Shown here: one piece after another, positions 1 to 4,996 of the stretch
Layout of the letters: every line of letters begins with the position of its first letter
Position numbering within the stretch: the first letter of the stretch is position 1
Source: an uncultured Bacteroidota bacterium
GTDB taxonomy: Bacteria > Bacteroidota > Bacteroidia > Chitinophagales > Chitinophagaceae
Length of the DNA stretch: 5,290 nt
Assembly (NCBI GenBank): GCA_903906615.1
Contig: CAIVKT010000044.1
Coordinates: 1 to 5,290 of the forward strand
Direction of reading: 5' to 3'
Position numbers and translations under genes: made by a program
The notes under the pieces: generated by a model
What the model saw: the letters and a program-made list of their open reading frames with translations, nothing else
Told to the model about the DNA's origin: nothing
Database searches by the model: none

Positions 1-1838
1 ATGATCTGGTCCACGAATGGCTTATGCAGGTCGAGATCTTCTTTGCGGGTTGGCTTGAAAGTGAGTGTGCCTAAAATTTCATGATGTTCTACCTTATGTT
101 CTTCTTCAAGTAGCTGGTTCAAACCCAATACCTTATTGGCTTTCTGTGCTTCGGCTATTAATTCTTCGATACTGCCGATGCACTTCATTTCGCTGCCATC
201 CTCGCTTACCCATACAGGCAATGGAGTACCCCAGAACCGGCTGCGGCTCAGGTTCCAGTCCACCATATTTTCCAGCCAGTTGCCAAAGCGTCCCTCACCT
301 GTAGCCTTAGGCTTCCAGTTGATGGTCTTGTTCAGCTCTATCATGCGGTCTTTTACGGCTGTAGTGCGAATGAACCAGGCATCGAGCGGGTAATAGATGA
401 TGGGCTTATCGGTGCGCCAGCAATGGGGATAAGTATGTTCGTATTTCTCTACTTTAAAGGCGTGTCCGCTGAGCTTTAGCTTTACAGCTATATCCACGTC
501 CACGTCTTTATAATCAGGATCGTTCTTGTAATCTTTTACATACCTGCCGCTAAATTCACCGCTGTAGTCGTTGAACTTACCTTCCTTGGTCACCATGGTG
601 AGGATGCCAATATTGTTCTTTTTGCCCACACGATAGTCATCTGCGCCAAATGCAGGTGCAGTATGTACTATGCCGGTACCATCTTCGGTGGTCACAAAGT
701 CGCCGGTGATGATGCGCCACGGATCTCCGCCGGTTACCTCGCGTGTATTACCATCAAAAGGCAGCAACTGATCATAGCGTATGCCCTCCAGCTCACTACC
801 CTTGAATTTGCCTAATATCTTCCACGGCAGGACCTTGCTTTCGCTCGTATATATCGTAAAGTCAGACTCTTGCGCTTCCTGCTTGAAGTATTTGTTTATC
901 AACGCTTCTGCCAAAACTACGTTGCAAGGCTGGTGTGTATAGGGATTAAATGTCTGCACCAATACATAGTCTATATTGGGGCCTACGGTCAGTCCGCAAT
1001 TGCTGGGCAATGTCCATGGGGTCGTGGTCCACGCCATGAAGTATACCGCACCTGCTTTGTCGGCTTCTATCAGTCCGCCGCCTATGGGCATTTTTATAAA
1101 TGGCTCCCACGCATTCCTCGCCAGGAATTGCAGTTTGAACTGTAACGGGTTGAGGTACTCGATATCGCCTTCCCTTTCTGATTGCGCAGGTGTGAGGTGG
1201 AACATAGCCACCACGGTTGTATCCTTTACATCTTTATAAGTGCCGGGCTGGTTCAGTTCGTGGCTGCTGAGGCCGGTACCCGCCGCGGGCGAGTAGGGTT
1301 GTATGCTGACACTCTTGTAGAGGAAGTCTTTATCATACAACTGCTTTAATGCCCACCAAAGGGTTTCTATGTATTTATTGTCGAAAGTGATGTAGGGGTC
1401 GGTCATATCCACCCAATAGCCCATCTTCTCGGTGATCTCTTCCCATTTATCCTTATAGCGCATCACCACTTCGCGGCACTTCTTATTATACTCTTCTACG
1501 GTGATCTTCTTGCCTATATCCTCCTTGGTAATGCCCAGTTCTTTCTCTACACCCAGTTCCACGGGCAGGCCATGGGTATCCCAGCCGGCTTTGCGGTTTA
1601 CCTGGTAGCCCTGCATGGTCTTGTAACGGCATACAAGGTCCTTTAATGTGCGACTGATAACGTGGTGGATGCCGGGCATACCATTGGCGCTCGGCGGGCC
1701 TTCATAAAACACAAACGGCTCCGCACCATCGCGCAGCTTCACACTCTCTTCAAAGCAATGTTCATTCTTCCATATAGCGAGGTAATCCTGCTCTATGGAG
1801 GGCATATTTAATCCTTTATATTCGTTGTATTTAGCCAT
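1..1838 (-). CDS. ileS: Isoleucyl-tRNA synthetase, N-terminal 612 codons (3' end outside window)
   Basis: This class I aminoacyl-tRNA synthetase charges tRNA-Ile with isoleucine in the cytoplasm. The frame is open from an ATG at 1838 to the left edge, so about half of the usual 1,000-1,150 residues is present. Visible in order: N-terminus MAKYNEYKGLNMPSIEQDY; catalytic signature PPSANGMPGIHHVISR (residues 48-63), where the usual HxGH is G56-I-H-H59; WVDMTDPYITFDNKYIETLWW (about 142-162, connecting into the Rossmann fold); the CP1 editing domain with TTTPWTLPSN near residue 270 and GTGIVHTAPAFGADDY near 385-398, which holds the conserved editing aspartate; then DWNLSRSRFWGTPLPVW near 525-541. 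The KMSKS loop and anticodon-binding domain lie outside the window. The layout and GxHH signature fit the IleRS2-like group. No frameshift or internal stop is seen. It appears monocistronic at its 5' end, with a Bacteroidota-type promoter about 80 bp upstream. The start follows a poor Shine-Dalgarno context, which is usual in this phylum. Confidence 0.97.
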   Translation of the reverse strand, partial: MAKYNEYKGLNMPSIEQDYLAIWKNEHCFEESVKLRDGAEPFVFYEGPPSANGMPGIHHVISRTLKDLVCRYKTMQGYQVNRKAGWDTHGLPVELGVEKELGITKEDIGKKITVEEYNKKCREVVMRYKDKWEEITEKMGYWVDMTDPYITFDNKYIETLWWALKQLYDKDFLYKSVSIQPYSPAAGTGLSSHELNQPGTYKDVKDTTVVAMFHLTPAQSEREGDIEYLNPLQFKLQFLARNAWEPFIKMPIGGGLIEADKAGAVYFMAWTTTPWTLPSNCGLTVGPNIDYVLVQTFNPYTHQPCNVVLAEALINKYFKQEAQESDFTIYTSESKVLPWKILGKFKGSELEGIRYDQLLPFDGNTREVTGGDPWRIITGDFVTTEDGTGIVHTAPAFGADDYRVGKKNNIGILTMVTKEGKFNDYSGEFSGRYVKDYKNDPDYKDVDVDIAVKLKLSGHAFKVEKYEHTYPHCWRTDKPIIYYPLDAWFIRTTAVKDRMIELNKTINWKPKATGEGRFGNWLENMVDWNLSRSRFWGTPLPVWVSEDGSEMKCIGSIEELIAEAQKANKVLGLNQLLEEEHKVEHHEILGTLTFKPTRKEDLDLHKPFVDQI

Positions 1839-1845
1839 TTTAGTC

Positions 1846-1873
1846 GATAGTCATTAGTAGATAGTCGTTAGTC
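1846..1873. repeat. Degenerate 14-bp tandem repeat in the ileS leader
   Basis: There are two adjacent copies of a 14-mer, GATAGTCATTAGTA (1846-1859) and GATAGTCGTTAGTC (1860-1873), matching at 12 of 14 positions. Further TAGTCG fragments occur on both sides. It sits in the transcribed leader just upstream of the ileS start codon. It looks like low-complexity spacer expansion; no function is evident. Confidence 0.6.
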
Positions 1874-1919
1874 GTTTTATGCTACAAAGACTATGCCCAA
1901 CCTACTTAAAAAAACTGCG

Positions 1920-1927
1920 CAAAGGTA
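1920..1927 (-). promoter_or_regulatory. Candidate Bacteroidota -7 promoter element for ileS
   Basis: Read on the minus strand this is TACCTTTG followed by CGC, matching the Bacteroidota sigma-ABfr -7 consensus TAnnTTTG. It lies 82 bp upstream of the ileS start codon, which would give a leader of roughly 75 nt. I could not find a good -33 TTTG at the expected spacing, so the call rests on the -7 box, its orientation and its position. Confidence 0.5.
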
Positions 1928-1977
1928 TGGAGATTATTTTGGAATTATTGTTATGGATTTGATAAGTGTGGGGATTG

Positions 1978-2001
1978 TGTTGATAAGTTGATAGGTTGAT
2001 A
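1978..2001. repeat. Three-copy 8-bp tandem repeat
   Basis: Three head-to-tail copies of nGTTGATA (TGTTGATA, AGTTGATA, GGTTGATA) occur where the ileS upstream region ends and the accessory DNA begins. Together with GATAAG at 1961 it forms a short GATAAGT/GTTGATA-rich tract. It may be slippage-derived or mark an old junction; it matches no recognised site. Confidence 0.65.
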
Positions 2002-2064
2002 CAGCAAATGCAGTTTGAACATGAAGGCAAAATATTCTATTATTTTGCTAATTTTGATGTTGGT

Positions 2065-2445
2065 ATGATCAATATAGAAAAGCAGGTGCAATATTGGCTG
2101 ACAGGAGCAGATGAAGAATTGCTTAATGCAAAGGTTATGATCGATAATAAGAGGTTAGTAGGAGGAATGTTTTTTTGTCATTTGTGCATAGAGTAAATAT
2201 TAAAAGCTATTGTTGTCAATATAACCAAAGATCATCCGTCAAGAACACATAATTTATCGTGGTTAGCAGAGAAAGCCGGTATTAAGTTTAATGAAGAGTA
2301 ACTTAAATTAATAGGTACACTTCAATTATACCAGTTGGAAGGACGCTACCCGGAGTCTTATCCCAAAGAACCTAAACCGATATTAGCAGAACAACACTAT
2401 AATGAAACTCAAACATTGTATTCATGGCTCAAACGGAAATTATAA
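2065..2445 (+). pseudogene. HEPN-domain protein (toxin-type partner of MNT), broken by two in-frame stops
   Basis: The frame reads as one 126-codon HEPN-domain protein, a usual length for this family (COG1895/COG2250 type), but TAA codons interrupt it at 2194-2196 (codon 44) and 2299-2301 (codon 79). Homology-like sequence continues in the same frame after each stop. Recognisable parts: MINIEKQVQYWLTGADEELL (helix 1), FFCHLCIE-stop-ILKA, which is the family HxxxEKxLKA segment with the conserved Lys codon changed to TAA, DHPSRTHNLSWLAEKAG (the family P-P-R-T-H-x-L segment), and LYQLEGRYPESYP followed by a C-terminal YSWLKRKL helix. Both stops are one substitution from AAA or CAA. The frame is open further upstream to 1996, but ATG 2065 gives the normal HEPN N-terminus. 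The last 22 bases overlap the nucleotidyltransferase gene, the usual HEPN-MNT operon arrangement. HEPN members are often RNases or RNA-binding; this copy should give only a 43-residue peptide. Confidence 0.88.
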
Positions 2446-2606
2446 AGTTATTGCAGGCTTATATTAAAATGCTGAATGAGGCAGGATTAAAGATCAGTAA
2501 GGCTTTCTTATATGGCAGCTATGCCCGCAACGACAGTAATGAAGATAGCGATATAGATGTGATGCTTGTTTCTGAAAAATTGGTAGTGACGCAGTTTGAA
2601 AGTTAA
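2424..2606 (+). pseudogene. MNT-type nucleotidyltransferase (HEPN partner), 3'-truncated
   Basis: This 60-residue frame has the start of a minimal nucleotidyltransferase (MNT; DNA polymerase beta-like fold). Residues 1-27 form the leading helix, GSYARN is at 31-36 (the GSxxR glycine/serine nucleotide-binding motif), and SDIDV at 42-46 carries the paired metal-binding aspartates D43 and D45. Family members run on for another 40-80 residues with a third acidic residue on a later strand. Here that part is missing and the sequence ends in an unrelated-looking VVTQFES before TAA. In intact pairs the MNT acts as antitoxin, for some members by modifying the HEPN toxin with AMP. ATG 2424 overlaps the end of the HEPN frame, as expected for translational coupling. 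With its third acidic residue lost and its partner broken, the pair is very probably dead. It is annotated as a pseudogene even though its own short frame is open. Confidence 0.85.
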
Positions 2607-2615
2607 AATTCCTTA

Positions 2616-2641
2616 ACAGTAATCTGACGTAACTTTACTGT
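2616..2641. repeat. Small inverted repeat before the 49-residue gene
   Basis: Arms ACAGTAA (2616-2622) and TTACTGT (2635-2641) are perfect 7-bp complements around a 12-base spacer. The right arm ends directly before the ATG of the next small gene. There is no T-tract, so it is not a normal terminator. It could be an operator, an mRNA hairpin over the ribosome entry site, or chance in AT-rich DNA. Confidence 0.35.
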
Positions 2642-2791
2642 ATGAAAACGAACAAACCGCACAGACCCAAAGATATAAATCAATTGGCAAAATATATCAT
2701 GGAATTATCCACAGGGGAAATTACCGAGCCAAAGGAATTATCTACGGTTAAGCCTGCACCTAAAAAGAAAGGGAAAGAAAAGAAAGGTTAA
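2642..2791 (+). CDS. 49-residue lysine-rich small protein with an N-Q-L-A-K / S-T-G-E motif
   Basis: This small gene encodes 49 residues. The N-terminal half contains RPKDINQLAKYIMELSTGEI (residues 8-27), which resembles the conserved R-P-x-D-x-N-Q-L-A-K...T-G-E start of small basic bacterial proteins often annotated as hypothetical or histone-like. Those proteins usually end in a K-G-G-x-A-R segment. Here that is replaced by a short tail ending KPAPKKKGKEKKG, giving 12 lysines in total, mostly near the C-terminus. No catalytic residues, signal peptide or membrane segment are visible. A role in nucleic-acid binding is possible from charge but unproven. The start is the first ATG of the motif-bearing frame; no Shine-Dalgarno is seen. 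Its stop codon shares bases with the stop of the convergent minus-strand gene, through the four-base TTAA at 2788-2791. Confidence 0.6.
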   Translation: MKTNKPHRPKDINQLAKYIMELSTGEITEPKELSTVKPAPKKKGKEKKG

Positions 2792-3138
2792 GGCATCGCT
2801 ACCTTCTTTTTGATTGCAGCAATATCATCCTGCATATTGCATAACTCATGCCAGAGCCTGTCGTAATAATGGCTCTCAAACCCCGCATCGCACATCAAAT
2901 CCATAAACTTACTTACCTGCGGCTCAATGGTAGCCACATAGGATAACGCCGCAGCCTTTTCTTCGGCTGTTGCGGAGGCTATCTTTCTATTCAGGCTGGA
3001 TAGGTACTCGAAGGTGTTGTAAACGTCATTAGCCGTATCAGCATAGAACATCTCCCAATCCCTTTCACGCCTGAAAGGGGCATTGATGTGCTTATCTATC
3101 AGCGTGGCAAAGTCAAATACAGGTACAGGAGTGAGCAT
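2788..3138 (-). CDS. Unrecognised 116-residue protein downstream of the restriction-modification remnant
   Basis: I do not recognise this family. From ATG 3138 the product starts MLTPVPVFDFATLIDKH and is rich in aromatic and charged residues, including RRERDWEMFY, ANDVYNTFEYLSSL and SHYYDRLWHELC. Several amphipathic helices are likely, including a final helix MQDDIAAIKKKVA. There is no signal peptide, membrane segment or obvious catalytic motif, so a soluble helical protein is most likely. The frame is open upstream to a TTG at 3198, which would overlap the restriction-modification frame by 14 bases and suggest coupling. I prefer ATG 3138 because the preceding 20 residues look like read-through of intergenic DNA; neither start has a good Shine-Dalgarno. 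Strand and spacing suggest it was co-transcribed with the upstream enzyme gene. Codon use looks like that of a real gene, with many GCC, AAA and CAT codons. Confidence 0.7.
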   Translation of the reverse strand: MLTPVPVFDFATLIDKHINAPFRRERDWEMFYADTANDVYNTFEYLSSLNRKIASATAEEKAAALSYVATIEPQVSKFMDLMCDAGFESHYYDRLWHELCNMQDDIAAIKKKVAMP

Positions 3139-3184
3139 GATGGTGTTTTGATAGCTATAATGCAAACGGTATGCCAGATTATGG

Positions 3185-4107
3185 CTAACAACTTTCAATC
3201 AGCTCTATTTCTTTCTTATCCGTAATACCATATAGCCTGTAAACAATGTCATTGATTTCAGATTCAGCGGCATCTATTTTAGTTTTGTTCTTTTCTGTAT
3301 TTACATTCAATAAAAGCAATTCATCAACCAGTTTCACAATCTTATCGTGATACAGCTTTTCAGTCTTATCGGAGAAGTTTATAAGTTTTATAGGGAATGG
3401 TTTTAGGTATTCTGTTTTGAAAGTGAAATAACCTCCTCGCAAAACATATCCAGTTGAATTAAGGAAAAACCATAACATATTTGAATTAAGCACACCCAAA
3501 AAATATTTATGGCTTTCTTTTACTTTGCCCATAAATGAGAAGCTATAAACTTTTGTAGTGTGATACATACTGTCATCATCAAAAGTCATTTGCGGCTTGA
3601 TTGCAATTTCAGGTGTAGATATTTTTGGAGTTTCAAACTCCGCCAAATTCTTTGGGTATATGTACGCATAAAATCCGCTTCCCTTCATCTTGCCATGCTC
3701 CCTTCCCTCTAATTCTTTTTTGTTTTCAATCAGGTAGTCATATCCATTTGGGTAGTTGTCTTTGATGTATTTTAGCGGCATCAATTCTGCTTTCCCATCA
3801 TCAACAACGTATGGAAATATAACTACGTTATTAGGCTGCGACTGAACATACCTCTTAACATCTTTACCCATCAGGAATGGCTTAACCAGTCCTAATTCAA
3901 TCTCAACCTCCCTACCTAAGCTACTACTGTAGCACACCACTGTTTCACTTTTCCATTCTACTATTTTCAAAACATAAATCTTATCCGAACTTGTTTGCAA
4001 CCCAACAAATATCTTCCTTGTAATATCGTCAAGTGTCTTAGGCAGTTTGCTTATTTTGTCTAAATTACCTGTTTAATATCATAAAGCTCTTTTGCGGAAA
4101 TAGCCAT
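3185..4107 (-). pseudogene. C-terminal specificity (target-recognition) domain remnant of a TaqI/Eco57I-like type II restriction-modification enzyme
   Basis: The frame ending at 3185 matches the TaqI-like C-terminal specificity domain that lets fused type IIG/Eco57I enzymes recognise DNA. Landmarks in order: TLDDITRKIFVGLQTSSDKIYVL at about 4030-3966, LVKPFLMGKDVKRY, VIFPYVVDDGKAELMP, YDYLIENKKELEGREHGKMK, FYAYIYPKNLAEFETPKIST, YFLGVLNSNMLWFFLNSTG, and LRGGYFTFKTEYLKPFPI, followed by a C-terminal helix. The N-terminal methyltransferase with its NPPY motif, usually several hundred residues, is absent. The domain frame opens only after a TAA at 4073-4075. Upstream sequence from ATG 4107 (AISAKELYDIKQV) fits the same protein but is one base out of phase and ends at TAG 4060-4062. 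One missing A near 4065 would rejoin them as IKQVNLDKISKLPK. Translation could restart at TTG 4000, but a lone recognition domain should not cut or methylate DNA. Confidence 0.87.
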
Positions 4108-4133
4108 GAAGTTGTGTGTTTCAGTAAAAATAT

Positions 4134-4164
4134 AAAAAAAGGCGGGATTATGTCCCGCCTTTTT
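4134..4164 (-). terminator. Bidirectional rho-independent terminator of the two-gene minus-strand operon
   Basis: A perfect 7-bp GC-rich stem, GGCGGGA (4141-4147) and TCCCGCC (4153-4159), closes a TTATG loop. It is flanked by seven A on the left and five T on the right, so it terminates in either direction. On the minus strand it lies 12 bases after the stop of the 129-residue gene and ends in seven U, so it probably ends that operon. It also insulates the restriction-modification remnant from that transcription. Confidence 0.93.
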
Positions 4165-4176
4165 ATTTGCCCCGCT

Positions 4177-4566
4177 TTAGTGCCGCTGCAATGGCACACC
4201 GCTGTTTATCTTACTCATTGGTACTCGGTAGAAGTTATAAAGACCAATACGGTTGCTACCTTCTTCTTCAACAATGTCTATGTGCGTAGTACCCTTCGGC
4301 AGCGCAGGGAAAAACAACGTGAAGTGTAGTTGCTCATGTGCGTTTTTGAAGTAGTATTTAGCAGGGGCAACGGGTATGTTGTGCGCCAGTACCAGTCCTA
4401 ACTTATCCTTCGTGCCGCATGGCCGTATGAATATGCTCCCGATTACATTCACCCACCACCCAATGGTGTAGTTGACGATATTCGGTCTGGTTATAAAGTG
4501 AATGACGGTCAATTCCCCTTCTTCAATGTGCGTTTCAAATTCTTCAATTGTTTCTGTGCGTATCAT
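4177..4566 (-). CDS. Uncharacterised 129-residue Bacteroidota protein (beta-rich, F-P-x-L-P-x-x-T...I-D-I-V-E motif)
   Basis: This is the second gene of a two-gene operon, starting 10 bases after the stop of the 97-residue gene and followed directly by a strong terminator. The likely SD-like GGAG lies inside the end of the upstream gene, about 18 bases from ATG 4566. The sequence alternates hydrophobic residues in a beta-strand pattern. The best-marked part is HNIPVAPAKYYF (about 62-73), then LHFTLFFPALPKGTTHIDIVEEE (80-102) and a final LYNFYRVPM. This resembles a domain seen in many uncharacterised Bacteroidota proteins (IPLAPxKHxF...FTLIFPxLPxxxxxIDIIE...FNFYGV). I know no biochemical function for that domain. 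No signal peptide or transmembrane segment is evident, and W37-W38 in IGWWVNVIG is the only strongly hydrophobic stretch. Whether it is a passenger of the neighbouring IS1-type element or a resident gene is not decidable here. Confidence 0.8.
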   Translation of the reverse strand: MIRTETIEEFETHIEEGELTVIHFITRPNIVNYTIGWWVNVIGSIFIRPCGTKDKLGLVLAHNIPVAPAKYYFKNAHEQLHFTLFFPALPKGTTHIDIVEEEGSNRIGLYNFYRVPMSKINSGVPLQRH

Positions 4567-4576
4567 TGTTTTGATT

Positions 4577-4870
4577 TTAGATTACTCCTTTGATGTGCTG
4601 CCCGTCCAACCTATACAGGTACAGGTATCTTGTCCTGTAACCGATATGCTTATGCCCGGTCATGCCTTGATTGACGAAATGGTTGTACGCCTGTAGGGTG
4701 ATTGCTTCGTTGCCATAGTCAAAGACCACCATACCGCCAGTTCCTTTGTTCTTGGCGAACTTGTTGAGGTTGTCGGTTATCCCGATAGCATAGTCGCCGC
4801 ATGGCGGCTCTATGAGGTCTTCTATGTATGTAATCAGTCTACTGGGCATATTTTCCAAATTTTGTAACAT
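4577..4870 (-). CDS. Uncharacterised 97-residue protein, first gene of the minus-strand operon
   Basis: I do not recognise a named family. The protein begins MLQNLENMPSRLITYIEDL and continues with EPPCGDYAIGITDNLNKF (22-39), GGMVVFDYGNEAITLQAYNHFVNQGMTG (45-72) and a strand YRTRYLYLYRLDG (78-90). The segment pattern (D-Y-x-I-G-I-T-D-N, then A-Y-N-H-F-x-x-x-G-M-x-G, then a closing Y-L-Y-L-Y strand) recalls small alpha/beta folds of the GIY-YIG-like Y-V-G-I-T kind, but no catalytic Arg/Glu set is visible, so I assign no activity. ATG 4870 is the first start; ATG at codon 8 (MPSRL, preceded by GGAAAAT) is an alternative. The start codon abuts the left arm of the 27-nt inverted repeat, so that repeat probably controls expression or overlaps the promoter. 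It is transcribed divergently from the IS1-type transposase and with the 129-residue gene. Confidence 0.77.
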   Translation of the reverse strand: MLQNLENMPSRLITYIEDLIEPPCGDYAIGITDNLNKFAKNKGTGGMVVFDYGNEAITLQAYNHFVNQGMTGHKHIGYRTRYLYLYRLDGQHIKGVI

Positions 4871-4969
4871 ATGTACACCAAATCACGTGCCAAATTCCAA
4901 TTTACTTAGAAATAAAGGTTTGTTAATGTCAATTATCTAAACAATTTGGCACGTAATTTGGATTACATA
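4870..4969. repeat. 27-nt inverted repeat in the divergent intergenic region
   Basis: The left arm 4870-4896 and right arm 4943-4969 are inverted copies matching at 24 of 27 positions, separated by 46 bases. The core CCAAATYACGTGCCAAATT (4878-4896; complement at 4943-4961) differs at one base. Each arm itself has CCAAAT, then ACGTG, then CCAAATT, so a direct repeat lies inside the inverted one. The arms fill most of the space between the start codon of the 97-residue gene and that of the transposase. Paired operators for a dimeric regulator, or transposase binding sites near the element end, are the likeliest explanations. It has no T-tract, so it is not a terminator. Confidence 0.85.
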
Positions 4970-4996
4970 CCGTACATACATACTCAAGAAATAGAA

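Noticed and set aside
65..1239. Several plus-strand open frames of 79-91 codons (65-304, 136-393, 870-1145, 976-1239)
   Set aside because: They lie wholly opposite ileS, have no recognisable domains, and the minus frame is an unmistakable conserved protein.
1978..2001. CRISPR array
   Set aside because: The repeats are 8 bp with no spacers, and no cas-like gene is nearby.
1996..2064. Upstream TTG/ATG starts extending the HEPN frame
   Set aside because: The extra residues do not resemble the family, and the sequence from ATG 2065 begins exactly like a HEPN protein. The extension also runs into the 8-bp tandem repeat.
1839..2064. T-box, riboswitch or tRNA in the ileS upstream region
   Set aside because: I found no T-box sequence, cloverleaf or paired terminator/antiterminator; only a promoter-like box and short repeats are visible.
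2194..2301. Stop-codon reassignment (TAA read as Lys/Gln) as an explanation for the HEPN stops
   Set aside because: ileS and the neighbouring genes read without internal TAA and end normally, so a standard code with a decayed HEPN gene is simpler.
3139..3198. TTG 3198 as the start of the unknown 116-residue gene
   Set aside because: It is possible through coupling, but the added 20 residues look like non-coding read-through and there is no ribosome site; an ATG is available at 3138.
4114..4696. Plus-strand frames 4114-4329 and 4502-4696
   Set aside because: The first crosses the terminator hairpin and both lie mainly opposite the two minus-strand genes, whose operon spacing and terminator support the minus strand.
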